Origin: Megalonaias nervosa
Taxonomy: Eukaryota > Mollusca > Bivalvia > Unionida > Unionidae
Direction of reading: 5' to 3'
Length of the DNA stretch: 64,000 bases
Assembly: GCA_016617855.1 (NCBI GenBank)
Contig: JAECUM010033652.1
Coordinates: 1 to 64,000 of the forward strand
A model generated the notes under the pieces. That model searched no databases, was not told the DNA's origin, and worked only from the letters and a program-made list of their open reading frames with translations. How positions within the stretch are numbered: position 1 is the stretch's first letter; the number at the start of each line of letters is the position of its first letter. Shown here one piece after another: positions 1 through 12,239 of the stretch. The translations under genes were made by a program, and so were the position numbers.

Positions 1-61
1 TGACCGGTGGTGTTCATCAGGAGAAACTGATACAGATTATGACAAACTGAGATAACTGATA

Positions 62-373
62 TTAGTCAAAGGGGTCAAGAACAGCGTTCATAGTGACGTC
101 GAAATTTACCTTGATGAACAGAAGATAGATACTTTAGAAAACGTTGCTCGTGCAGCTGACGAGTATTTCTTGGCTCACGAAGTTTCATTTTTCACTAAGT
201 CTTTCTCTCAACAAATGGATAGCTGGAAACTAAATCAATCTCAATCAAGTACTTATAAATTTCAGTCTGGTACAACTAATCGGAATCCAACGTCTGATAA
301 GACTATTCAGATATCCTTATCTCTTCCTACGTGCACTTATTACAAGCAAATGGGGCACGTTATTACTGATTGA
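62..373 (+). pseudogene. Gag C-terminal fragment with broken zinc knuckle
   Basis: An open frame of about 103 codons runs from near the left edge to a TGA at 371-373. It begins upstream of the first methionine, so it is the tail of a longer gag. Near its end, CTYYKQMGHVITD resembles a nucleocapsid CCHC knuckle in which the second and last cysteines are lost. Its place just before the protease fits a gag-pol layout. RNA packaging is the known role of such knuckles; this copy should not bind zinc normally. Confidence 0.55.
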
Positions 374-479
374 TTTAAGTTAAAATATAAGCAACAGACT
401 AAAGACAGAGTAGTTCCGACTGCTCTTGTTTCTCATAGGTCAAGGTCATGGTAATATATTGGAAAAAATACAGTTGTGG

Positions 480-1052
480 AGTCAAACAAACCCCAGTCTC
501 AGTCTGATTCTATAATGGAGAATTATGAACCATTTATGTCCAAGGGTTCTATATCACTTATTGGTGATTCGACCAATACTATTACTATTAAATATTAAGG
601 GAAACCTGAACTTCTCAGAGTCTTTCATTGTCAGGTATTTTGCCTCTGTCTAAGAAGACTTCATCTGACAGTGTTCTTTTTCAGGGAGTAGAGTGCGGTG
701 TTATTAAAATTCCTTTCGATAATAAAATTAACATCAGACTTAATTTCAGGGCCAGTGACTTTTGGCGCTGTGAATTCTTTACCCATTGACAGTATTCATT
801 GTTTTGTTAGGCAATGGCTTAGCTGGAGATAAGGCTGTGGTTAATCCACGTGTAACTGACACGCATTGCTTGGATCAAAAGGTTGATCCTATTGAAAATG
901 AATTCCCTGATTTACCCGCTTGTGCATTTGCTAAAGCAATGGCAAAAAGAGCTCTTGAGAGGGAAACTATTCTATTAGCCGACACATGTATTGGTCAGAA
1001 TTTTGATGAGGTCACTTTTGGTTCTGTTACTGAGCAGTTAAAAAGGTATTGA
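480..1052 (+). pseudogene. Retrotransposon aspartic protease region relic
   Basis: The most recognisable piece is LLGNGLAGDKAVVNP, encoded near 807-850, which matches the conserved C-terminal part of the pol protease in this gypsy lineage. The preceding residues (SLPIDSIHCF, around 770-800) continue the same domain in another frame, so a frameshift lies near 800. In-frame stops occur upstream and no convincing catalytic D-T/S-G triad survives. It sits between gag and integrase, as expected for a pol protease that processes the polyprotein. The open frame 786-1052 is only the intact part. Confidence 0.5.
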
Positions 1053-1319
1053 TCATTGTGATCCTCTTTTAACAACTCATTCCCCAATGTCTAATCAGGG
1101 TGACAAACGACAATTACTTGTCGTCGAACAGGAAAATGATCTCGAGATCTCCTGTTTGTTTCAGAGGGCTTTTAGAGAAGTTGACTCCGCTGAGGTACCA
1201 ACTTGCTATTTGTTGCAAAATTGGGTCCTTATAATGACATAGAGACCACTCGAGGTACCTGCTGATGACGAATGGTCAGTTAGGTATCAATTGTGGTTCC
1301 TACGTCATATACACAGAAA

Positions 1320-2375
1320 ATTCTAAGTTTAGCCCATGAAACTCTCTTGGCTGGGAGTCAATAAAATCTACTACAATATCTTACATCATTTTTACTGGAC
1401 TAAAATTAAGAGTGATGTTTCTAACTACAGTAGATGTTATCGCACTTGTCAAATGGAAGGAAAACTGAACCAAAAGCTGCCTAAAGCTAATTTATAACCA
1501 ATTCCGGCATTTGACGAACCATTTAGTAGAATAATGATAGACTGCGTAGGTCCTTACCCAATACCAAGTCAGGCAACCGATACTTGTCAACAATTATTTG
1601 TGCGTCAACAAGGTTTCCAGAGGCAATTCCTTTACCGAATATTAAGACTAAAACTATAGTCAAAGCCTTAATTAAGTTCTTTACAATTTTTGGCCTTCCT
1701 AGATCCATCCAATCTGATCAAGGTTCGAAAACCATGTTGGGAATCTTCAAACAAGTTATGTATGAATAAGGTATTCAACAGTTCAGTTCCTCAGCGTATC
1801 ACCCTGAAAGCCAGGGGGCGTTGGAAAGATTTCATCAGATTTTAAAGCATATGATAAGGTCATATTGCTTGGATACCAAAAAAGATTGGGACGAAGGTGT
1901 TCACTTACTGTTATTTGTTGTTAGAGAGTCGGTTCAAGGGTCCCTTGGACTGAATCCTTTTAAACTTATTTTCCGACACACAGTTCGTGGAACATTGAAG
2001 TTGTTGAAAGAAAAACTTCTTTTAACAGGAGAATCAAAGATCAATTTACTTGATCATGTTTCTGATTTTAAATGCAAAATATCGAGAGCTTGTGAAATGG
2101 CAAGAAATAGTCTTCAGTCTACCTAATCACAAATGAAATTTAGGTATGACAAAACTACAAAGAAAAGAACCTTTCAACCTGGTGATAAAGTTCTAGCTCT
2201 CTTACCCATACTTCAGAGTCCTCTTCTGGCTAGGTATTATGGTCCCTGTACAGTTAAAAAGAAGGTCAGTGATTTAAATTATATCATTGATACTCCTGGG
2301 TGGCGGCAAGGTAAACAACTCTGCCATATAAATATGTTAAAGGAGTATGTTGATCGAGATAGCTCATTCAATAAA
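1320..2375 (+). pseudogene. Integrase (retroviral-type DDE) relic
   Basis: The family inserts element cDNA into the host genome. The N-terminal zinc-binding region is visible as an HH pair in NILHHFYW and the cysteine pair CYRTC (around 1380-1450), interrupted by a frameshift. The catalytic core keeps all three acidic positions: D in MIDCVGPYP, D in QSDQGSKT, and E in HPESQGALERFH. The core and C-terminal domain stay in one frame from about 1584 to 2375, broken by TAA codons at 1767-1769 and 2124-2126. The C-terminal domain ends with HINMLKEY, the usual integrase end in this lineage. The RT starts shortly after in another frame, so integrase precedes RT. Confidence 0.8.
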
Positions 2376-2380
2376 TTTAG

Positions 2381-3127
2381 TTGTTCTTGTCCCAGAGCTA
2401 TGACGATTTCAATGATGACGTACAATCGGAACGTAATGACTTTGGTTCAACCAGTCTTCAAAATTCTGAAATATTAAAAAGTCTTTACAATAAACTTTCA
2501 CATCTACAGCCAGAGAAGAAGAATGAGTTAAAGCATCTAACATGTGAATATGAGCACTTGTTCCCAGATATTCAAATTCCAACAAACAAAATCTATCACG
2601 ATGTCGAAATTGTAGATTCTAAACCTGTAAAAGAGCACCCATACAGGATGAATCCTCTTAAGCAGGAATGTTTGAAGAAGGAAATTGAATATTTGTTGGA
2701 AAAGGACTTTATTTAACTAAGCAAAAGTAACTGGAGTTCGCCGTGTATTGTTGTGCCAAAACAAGATGATTTTTTCCGTATGCACACAGACCATAGAAAG
2801 GTGAAGAGTGTCACCAAAACAGACTCATTTCCAATAAAGAGAATTGATGACCGTATTGACGCGATTGGAAATGCAAAATATGTCACCAAGTTTGACGTGT
2901 TAAAATGATTCTGGCAGAGTCCACTTACGGACAGAGGCAAAGAAATTTCGGCTTTTGCAAATCCAGATGGACTCTATCAATACAAAGTGATCCGATTTGG
3001 TATGAAGACTTATCCCTCTACATTCCAGGGCTTAATTAACATGGTAACATCTGGCATAGATGGCTGTGATGCATACATTTATTTACAGCTATTCTTGGAA
3101 GGATCCGGAAATTCATCGTTTACTTGA
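2381..3127 (+). pseudogene. Reverse transcriptase relic, catalytic YxDD lost
   Basis: A Ty3/gypsy RT in one frame, interrupted by TAA at 2714-2716 and TGA at 2906-2908. Visible blocks in order: HPYRMNPLKQE, NWSSPCIVVPKQDDF with TDHRKV, DRIDAIGNAKYVTKFD (motif A aspartate kept), then ISAFANPDGLYQYKV and RFGMKTYPSTFQGLIN. Where AYxDD should follow, the sequence reads AYIYLQL, so the two catalytic aspartates are gone, apparently by a small deletion. A frame change then brings in an RT-like stretch (YSYSWKDPEIHRLL) before similarity ends near 3150. No RNase H is present. Enzymatically dead. Confidence 0.8.
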
Positions 3128-3152
3128 ATGAGGCAACTTTGACAATTAATCT

Positions 3153-5679
3153 AAATTAAAGATGAATATATATAATATTATTGTGAAAATGCAAATGTTT
3201 ACAAAATGATATTATATTCTTCAATTTGCTCGAGATAAACTTGCCGTCAGAACTAACTCTAACGCTTTAATGTGGAGGAACGGAAAGGTTATCATTTATT
3301 GTTACTTACTATATCACCGTTGTTACAAGTTCTAATTAAACTTCAAACTATAGCACACATGCTTACAATTAGACAACAACAATCATTGATATAACGTTTT
3401 CTAATCCAGTCATATTCTGACTAAATTTCAAGCGTTCATAGTGTTTATGCGACATGTAAATAAATAATTAAATGATATTAAAAATAAAATGTATAAGTAA
3501 ACCTGAATGGCTTGGTTTTCTTGCCTATTGTAACTTGTTCGATGAGTATCTGCATAAATCTAGATAAAAATAGTGTTCACTATCTTTGAATAACCTTCCT
3601 TACAATCTGTTTAACTTGGTAAATTCATGTTACGAACGGTGGACCATCCACTAATGAACACGCAATCCATGTTTCTCTTTGTATTAAAAGGAAATATGTA
3701 TTATGATTTTGTCTATGTTTACATACCTGATATGAATTATGTTATATATTCTTCATGCCATCTGCAATTGGTTATTCGGCTTCAAAGTGCATAACAAGGC
3801 AGTGCAACTGACTACGAGAATTTTTCTACGTATACGGGAATTCAGCGACTAATTCACACGAAGTTTTGTTTCCGAGTGGGGCTGTTTATTGTTGTATACA
3901 GAATGATGCAAAAATGCTGAACAAACAGGAACATTCTCAGATACGCCCATTTTAAGGTTTTGGTCACTAAGTAAGGTCGGTGGGTTCCAATTCTGCCGCT
4001 ATTGCAAAACGGGGACATCTCAGTTTCGAGCTGTGTCCCTGGTATATTGGTGTGATTTCTTCCGGATGTTCCCCTTTTCGCACCTCTTAAACGCGCGCGC
4101 AAACACACAACTAGTCCGCGATATTGGAACTTTGTAAAATAAGCTTTTTACTCATGTATAAAGATAATGCTGTGCCATTGGTGATGCCGGCATTCAGTCT
4201 CTTCTCACATTTAGAATACACTTGTACATTTTCAGTTTAAAAGATCAAGTAATAGGTAAATGGCATTCAAAATCCAGGAACTGAACACTGGTAATATGCG
4301 AAGGATACCCTGCAAAAGGCTACGTCGCCTCCAAACATTTCCAGATATGGCGATTTTTATTGCATCCGTCCGTCTCTTTAACAACATAAATAGTCACAAA
4401 CAAACTTTCCGTACTAATTAGTTTCAAGAATGAGAAAAAAAACGAGCTAGATAACGATAAAATGCAAGCAAACAGTTGAAATAGCAGTATTTAAAAACAA
4501 ATTGCTTTCAGGGTTATTTGAAGCTAATTCAAACATCTGGATACGTAATGGTTTCAGATTGTTATGAACCATCTGCGACAGGAGAAAGAAAGAGAAAAAG
4601 AAATAAACAGTGCACGAGGAATATGCATGCATAACTGCAGGAAAAAATTGAAACCATAAATACTGATATAAATTAAAATCTCAAAATAACGTTTCCGAGC
4701 AGTCTCGAACTGCTAATTTAATATTAATATTTATTAGCTGTCAAGTCCTATACCTTTGTAAAACTCGAGTTTTATGACAAAGCGGTCGGCAAATTACTAA
4801 GGAACAAATTATCTAGATCATAAAGGTATTCAGTACTATTTCATCAATGGGTGTGGATTGACTTCATTCATCTGACCATTCTGTATGACCATTCTGTATT
4901 TAGCTACCATCGCCTAAACGGCAACAGAACCAAACACAAAAAGAATATAGTTCTCCACACACATGACAGTCTACATTTAAATGTCAGTTATTTTGAACAA
5001 GAGGTTAAAAACGTAATATTTGTGACACGGTGAAGGTGATATAACGATAAGCCAAGAACAGTGTTTGTTTTCATTTTATGTTTGTAATTGGGACAAAAAA
5101 AAACCACGTATGAAATTTGCATACGTATTAGATAGTTTAAAGAGAGTCTCCTGTCCAAACACTAAACATGTTCTTGATTGCTCTGGTTGTTTACGTGACT
5201 TTGAACATGCAGAAATATCAAACGTTCAAGTTATTGAGGAATATGCGTCCATTTAGAAACACAACAAATATTCTTTTCATTGTGTTTAATTATATAGTTT
5301 TTATATATGTTATAGTGGATATATAGTAATTATGGTATAACCATAACAAAATTACTTTAAATATATCTCTTATTTGGGCGCCACAATCGGCCTTAATACA
5401 GCCTTGTCACTTTTCTCGATCAGTTTGTGTAGCGGGAAGTTCTTGCCTGTAAAAATATTCATCTATAATGAATATCTAGCTATTTTATACGAATGTCAAA
5501 ATCGTCATAGCTGTTGATTGTAAGTAAATCCTTAGTTTATATATAGTTAATATTTAATAGAGATGTTGGGTAAAACTGAACGTTGAAAGAATTTTTTCAG
5601 TTACCACATGGTCAAAATGATACAACCAAAATGACATTCATGTGGACCACCTAATGTTTTAAACGAAGCTTAAATTTTA
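3153..5679. other. No gene recognised
   Basis: AT-rich DNA between the gypsy relic and the first dispersed repeat. Open frames here are short (84 codons or fewer) and show no motif, signal peptide or membrane pattern I can defend. No long simple repeat is present. Confidence 0.6.
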
Positions 5680-6060
5680 TTCAATTTTAGTACAAACAAC
5701 TATTTCGTAGTGCTACGACTCGATGTTCTCCAAACAAACAGAACCAAGAAGTGTAAGAAAATCAACAAATAATTTCTTTCCCAAGAGCGCAAGTCAAAAT
5801 TCAAAAGATTCTTTCCGACTTGTGAATTCAATCACAAAAAAACAATTTTCTATCACAAGTCAATAACTACAGAATGTTGTAAATGAATTCCAATGATCTT
5901 GAGTGTTGTCATGTATCAAGAGTCTTGAATGTCTTGATGTAACGCAGTCATATAATCCAAAAGGTATTTTTTGTATGAGTTCTAAATAATTCTGAAATAT
6001 TGTTTTAGTCCAAGAAGTCAATGAGGGCTTTGAAAATACAATAAATAATTTAAATAAATA
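5680..6060 (-). repeat. Dispersed repeat family A, copy 1
   Basis: Read on the - strand it shares with copies elsewhere the blocks TTTTGGATTATATGAC, CATTCAAGACTCTTG and ACTTGTGATAGAA. Other copies: 24420-24640 and 41880-42080 and 50080-50300 on the + strand, 42630-43110 and 51170-51490 on the - strand. No protein similarity recognised; element class unknown. Confidence 0.55.
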
Positions 6061-9000
6061 AATCCTCTTAGATTATATCTGAACACAACTTTCAACTCCC
6101 GACATAGGTTCCCAGCGACTGATATTTAAAAAAAATGAATAATTTGTTTACTTCATCCTTTCACCTGACCTATGCCGCAATAGTATTTTCTGGAGAATGT
6201 CACCAACGTGTAAACAACAGGCGGGCTTGAAACTTAAATTTTAGTAACCAACAATCAAACGTCCCGTAGGCACAACCTTTAGTCATGACAATAGCCACGT
6301 GGGTCAAAACTCTATCCTCAAGAGCGGAAAAAAGTCAAGCATACAATATAAATTACATAAGCATTCCAAAATAGTGAAATTTGAGGACAAAATCACTCGT
6401 GTATGGCTGTAGGGTTTCATATCTAAATAATATTTAGACCGGTTGCAATTATACGTTTTTCAAATACTGATCATTTTATGGTATTCTCAGAGCAACTACT
6501 GCATGGAAATATTTAAAATTTTGGGTCTACAAATAGGCTTTATAATACCAACTTCTTTATTAGATAAGTTCAACTTTTGTCATCTATTCACTCTCTCACT
6601 AAATTTATTCGAGCGAATCAGCTGTTGATGCATACTGTTGTAATTTGTCAGCAAAACAAGAATATTTCAAGAAATTTGAATACTGAGTGAGCATTAACAG
6701 TGATATTTGAATAGGATGATAAAGGATTAAGGTGTGTTTCGGCCGATTATAGAAGCGACCTAAACATTAACAACCCCAGTTACGTTCTGTCAAAGTTAGT
6801 GCCTAACACAGTCAAAATTGCTTTGATGCCTAACTCGATTTTGTCAACATTATGGGTAAATGCAGAATATTTAATAATACCTGAAATATTCATTGTGTGT
6901 ACCAGAAACATGATATTTTAAAGAGTGGGGAAGCCATGAGTTGAAATATATTGGTTTTGGTACCACAAGATGCAATATACCTTGTATTAAGGAAGGAAAA
7001 GAAACTTTTCTTTTTATAACATATCAAACATACCCAAGAATGGAAGTATAGAAGATTAAACTCGCTCTTCGCCACAACACTCACACCAACATAATTTCGC
7101 AAATTCACCTCATTTTCATAGGCTGATCATATAAATATACTTGACGTAAGAAAGGGGTAGGATTGGGTTGACATAATCCGTCACAGTAAATTACATTTTT
7201 ATCGTTTTTTAAACTATTTGACTCCATCTGAAAACAATGCAAGTCCGATTCAGCAATGTACTACAAGGGGATTTTTGCCGTTGTAACTGAAGTAAGTGGC
7301 AACAACTTCAGGGAGACGTTAACGGCGTCTGGTAAAATTTCATTATCAAATATTACGTTCCATATCTAAAATGTACGTCAGTTTCTATTCATTTTGTTCA
7401 AGCCCGCAAGGTATTCTTTTTGTTCTTACAGGTACAACTTTGTAGACACACAAGCGTCTCATGGCATGTTGGGAAGTTTTATATGTTCACACGTGAAAAC
7501 ATAACGATATATTTTTCTCATGTGAAAATATAAGGATATATTTTCCACATGTGAAAATATAGAATGAAAAAATATGAAAATTATTTTGCCAATAAATCTC
7601 TCTATTTCACACTTAAGTAAATAGTAAAAGACTATAATAACTGGTGTCACCAGAATCTGATTCGTAACATTTACCCACATTAGGATGTGACCCTTTTTAA
7701 GTATCAAGCATAAAACTGATAACATTTCCAAAGGGGTTTCGACAATGCACTCGAATTCAATTTGGGCAGTAAATGTGATTGATCGATATGTCAAGCAGGA
7801 CATCTAGGAAGCTTCATAAGTGTTTACCGTACAAGATTACTATACATAGGTCAAATACAAGGATTAAATTTAAATGAACCTTTTCTTAGTCTTTATTTAC
7901 CTTCGATACTTTAATGGAAAACATGTGGTAAAAATGTGCCACTTCTATAGCAATCAGATCTTAAAACAAAATTATAATTATTTCTTTAAAAGTTTAAAAC
8001 ATTAAACATCTCTGGACCGTTTCTCCACGAAATAATTTTAAAATGCCAAAGGAAGAAAGATTTGCAGGGTACAGTAATTCATCTTTTAGAGACGGGAAAT
8101 TGAATTAAATATTTGTTTCGGAACATAAATTCAGGTCAAATAAAATACATTCAGAATAATTAGGTCGCAAAATAGTTTTCTATTTATTTCTTTATAGTTT
8201 GATTAACGTATTATTTTTGGTCAGAAAAGGAAGCGTGTAGTCAGGTTTTCCTTATCCTTATGTGCATAAAATTACATCCTGCTAACCTCTCAGCTTTATA
8301 AATAACAAATACTGGTAAGTTTTGCTTCTGACCGGCAAAGGTTGAAGAAGCCTGCAGAATGTATTAAATACTTGTTCTTCTTTGTTTATATGGCAATTTT
8401 AAATTCAGTTAGTTTGATTTCGTAGTGTCAATCAAGCGTAATTTAAGGAAAAGTTGTATGCTTATGTGGTGTTTTGCATTTTTTAGATATCGCAGAATAC
8501 ATGCATGCCACCAACCGAAGAATGAACGTTTTCCCCTAGGTAACAACGTGATATGGCAACATTAATTGACTATCATGTAGTGAGTATTGTATGATGTCAT
8601 CCTCAAAATTAAAACTTATTCAAGGTTTCAAAGGATTTGTGAGTGTGCTCCGCCCGTTTATAGTAGAGTTCAACCTTGGAACGTTATGAATGAATTTAAG
8701 AACTATATAGTTCATCTTTAAAGTGCGAAGTTACGATCGGATAGAAAACCAGTACTTAAAATAGCATTAACTTAATGACACTTATAAACTATGATAATGA
8801 ATATATACACATAATATAGGTAAACAAAGAACATGTTTGCAATCTATGACATTGAAACTCATGTCCCTGACTGCGAAACGCTTAATACTAGATCTTGTAA
8901 CAATGAGTAGCTTATTTCAATAACAACCATATCCATGTAAAATTTCTTTTCGCGTTGCTTCCCTGGAAATTTACTAACGAATGCCGTGTAAGGGAGTTCA

Positions 9001-10789
9001 GTTTTAGATGTAGGTAAGAAAACTGGTGGATCTATCAAGCCAGCTGTATTTAAGCATATCTGACTGCCTCATATCAATGACTTTGACGTCTATGAAAAAT
9101 ATGGGGTTGCAGTTTTGGGTTATTTTCATTAAGATATTTCATATTTTAATTATGATACAAAACAGGATCTGTATGACCCTGAGACCAGTATTTAAAACAG
9201 TGAAGATATTATATATGAAGAACTCAGTGAAACGCTTAATTTTGATGGATAGTAGATATTACTATATTATTACCATGCATTTGCTATGTACACTGTTTCT
9301 TCCATTAAATATTCAAACTTTCGCTAAGTTCTCAATGATATATTTACACTGGAACTAGTCTTTATGTACTTGTAATTAAAATATGAAAGGAATTGAATTG
9401 CCATAAGCAAAGAGCAAAAACAAAAGAACGAAAAAAAAAACAAACAAAAAAAAAAACCAACTAAACAGAGCATGCCATATGACAATGCCTTGGTTCAATG
9501 TTGTTGTAATCGACTACTACTTCAGCCACCGATGATTCTATTACATGAAATGACACATTGATAGTGTGACTTGTTCCAACAAAATTTAGATGTATATTCG
9601 TGTTTAGTTTGTCAGAGTCAGCTGCTTCTTAGGGTAGGAATGTGCACACAAGATCATTTCTTTTGATAAATTAAGCAGGTAATCTGGTCTCCCCTTTCCG
9701 TCCGGCTATCACGGTTTCTTTCCTGTTCTGTAACTTCAAATTTGTTTAGATTAAGTGATGGAACCACATCACGATAAAGAGGTGTGTTGTATAACCACAT
9801 TGGTGTTCAATAAGATGGTCCATCACCATTAGGAAATGTGTTGCATATCACACTGATGTCATCTTTGAAAGATCAAGGTCATGGACCGGAATCTGAATTC
9901 CCAATCACACTGGCTATCCCACTCTTTGAGATTTAGACATGAAACTATGTGTTTTTATACAATATCATTAGTAGGTGGGATACGTTCCATGTTGTAGATT
10001 AAGGAAACTGTCACGGTTAAATCTTTTAAGTTTACCATTACATTTTGCATTGAATTTTATAACTTCAAAACTGATGATGATTCAGGTGATAAAACTTGGT
10101 GTACTGATATATCATCCGTAGATGGTGTATTGTATAACATTGGGGGTCTTAAATTTAAGGCGAAAGCCAATATTGTACTTTTAACGTCACACTTTCCCTT
10201 GTAGCAGTTCGATAACTTTAAATAGACTTTGACTTGCAGCAATAAGATAAAGCATTATCGATCGAAGGACACAATATTACAAAGCAATAAAGAGGTTCAG
10301 AAGTGAACCTACCTGTGTCCGATAAGAATCCTATGGTACTAAACGTTTCTTAATAAAATGCGATTTCATTGCTAATGTAGATCTCCCGTTAAGTCACATA
10401 CAAAGATAGAAAATATTTGCATTATACTACGTAAGCCGGAGATACATAAAAAATATTCAAAACTAAACGTGGTAGTACAATAGTTATAATATACATAAGA
10501 AATTAATAAATAACTCGCATACCTCTACAGCTGAAGGTATCCAAGTCCTTAAGTAGACTACTCACTGACAAGACGTTCCGTAATGTAAAGATTTCGTCCT
10601 ACGGTGAGGCATTTATACACAGACAATGTAGCTCATCGTCTGTTTCCCATCGAAAGCACTTCGTACGTGCCGCATTGGATGAACCGAACTCACTGTTTCG
10701 AAATATTGTACAATACACATAAATCACACTCGGGTATCGTTGTGCGCAAAAAACGAAACCCGAGTACTCGTATTTAATAAAGGGATTTA
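6061..10789. other. No gene recognised; minor tandem repeat near 7489-7575
   Basis: Long AT-rich stretch. About three near-identical copies of a 29-30 bp unit (CATGTGAAAATATAAGGATA type) lie at 7489-7575. The 110-codon + frame at 9026-9358 and the 114-codon - frame at 7459-7803 have no recognisable domain and composition like their surroundings. A short A-rich tract lies at 9420-9460. Confidence 0.55.
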
Positions 10790-10930
10790 TACAGTTCCGT
10801 GATAGTATGCACAAACTGCTTCCTGAGTGGTGTTCAAACCTCTGCAACACCACCGTTTGTTTTCTGCAAGAACTCTTGCAGAAACTATCATCTTTTATCT
10901 CCATTTTCTACAACGTTTTCATTGAGTACC
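10790..10930 (+). repeat. Dispersed repeat family B, copy 1
   Basis: This segment and 35850-35990 (opposite strand) align along most of their length, including GGTGTTCAAACCTCTGCAAC versus GGCGTTCAAACTTCTAATCT and the shared TTTCTGCAA, CTTCTTGCAG and TACAA(C/T)GTTTTC blocks. Both encode a GVQTS peptide in one frame, followed by FCK and a cysteine-containing stretch. The element is not identified. Confidence 0.5.
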
Positions 10931-11387
10931 AGGGAAAGCGTGACCATTCAAATGAAGTTTGTTCAGTACTGTGACCCTAGACGTTATATTTTTCAATGAG
11001 CATGCACAAATATAAAATTATTTATTCTTTAAGATAATAATTATGGGTTGAAACCTTCCAAAACCAGTCTCTTTGTAACCTGACTTCCTCAACAACTAGT
11101 CCAATAAGTTTCTCTCCAATCAGGCTATTCTAATACAAGTCAACAATTGTATACTGGAAACCTCTTAAAACGTTAGGTATGAATGATTTTGTAATTGTCA
11201 GGCTTATTAACATTTGAATAAACACGCGTATTTTAGATCATTACAAGTCACATTCTAGAAAGCATCTGACAAAATCAGTCACAAAATCAGAAAATGTGTT
11301 TAATGTCTCTAGATTATAATGCAGTAACTACATTTTAAAAACATTTAAGTAAAATATTTGAAAAAAACAAAATATCGAAATTGTTTC

Positions 11388-11389
<2 letters not shown>

Positions 11390-11459
<70 letters not shown>

Positions 11460-11484
11460 TACATATATACATACATACATACAC
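11390..11484. repeat. (TA)n microsatellite with (ACAT)n end
   Basis: About 33 TA dinucleotides grading into ACATACAT units. Open frames through it encode only Ile-Tyr repeats and are not genes. Confidence 0.95.
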
Positions 11485-11529
11485 CCCAATTGGACGGCTT
11501 TCCAGCTTTCGGTCCACGCTACCAGCAGA

Positions 11530-11640
11530 GGGATTATAACTTGCATAGGTCGATTGATCGACTGATTGTGGGTTTTACTTTGTACCAGCTCTGTAAGGCT
11601 ATATGGTGCCTCACAAAGGGTTATATCATTAAGAAGTATG
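11530..11640 (-). repeat. SINE-tail-like dispersed repeat
   Basis: On the + strand it reads GATTGATCGACTGATTG, GGGTTTTACTTTGTACCAGC, then AGGCTATATGGTGCC and AAAGGGTTATATC. The same order of blocks occurs at 63775-63860 and a related version lies beside the tRNA-like head at 14930-15180. On the - strand the short-period ATC-type tail is the 3' end. It is probably a truncated SINE. Confidence 0.5.
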
Positions 11641-12239
11641 TGTCAAAATATACAAAAACACAACGATGATATGTTGAAAAGATATGAAGGTTCCGGATCA
11701 ATAGGGGGATATAAATGGTGTGTATAAAGTGTAATTAGATATTAAAATATACATTAGGTTGATTAACAGTACAAAGGTTGGTTAAAAAAAACTAAAGTCA
11801 AATAGGGTTGGAGACATTCCATATTGTAGAATAAATTTAAAATGAAAGAAATGTTTATTGTATTAAAAAGTTCCTTCATGTGTTGAACAGTGAAGTAACG
11901 ATCGCGTGCAAGTTAGAAAAAGAAACAATCTGTCATAAGATGCTTCACGATGAAGGATTCATTATAAAAATATGATGCATATATCTCACTAAATAGGGTG
12001 TTTTATACCAGGTTGAAAGTTTGTGGTATTTTAAAATCAGACGGTTCTATAGATAGTACTATTTTAAAAACGTTGTTTCCATTTACATTTCTTTCAAACA
12101 GACATGACCTGATAGAAAATAATATACTATAGTGCGAGAGACACAGAGCTCGGTATGTGGGTTGAACTTCCAACTGTGTAGTGACTGAAGTATTGATAGT
12201 GAACCGGAGAATATGATAGAGTTGAAAAATGTAATTACA

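Larger units (their letters stand above)
1..3152 (+). mobile_element. Decayed Ty3/gypsy LTR element, integrase before RT (Gmr1-like)
   Basis: Coding relics appear in the order gag C-terminus, protease, integrase, reverse transcriptase, all on the + strand. Ordinary Ty3/gypsy elements carry RT and RNase H before integrase. Here the integrase C-terminus (around 2370) runs almost straight into the start of the RT (around 2510). This order with a gypsy-type RT is known for Gmr1-type elements. The element is cut by the window start on the left and stops near 3152 on the right, within the RT and just after the expected YxDD site; no RNase H or 3' LTR follows. Several stops and frameshifts show it is dead. 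The order is seen directly; the Gmr1 assignment is from family knowledge. Confidence 0.8.

Noticed and set aside
8832..8903. Peptide with YDIET resembling an exonuclease I motif of B-family DNA polymerases
   Set aside because: Only a 23-codon frame, and no Exo II or palm motif follows within 2 kb; stop density downstream is what chance predicts.
9026..9358. 110-codon + strand frame as a membrane protein gene
   Set aside because: Hydrophobic content follows from AT-rich composition; no start context, domain or splice evidence.
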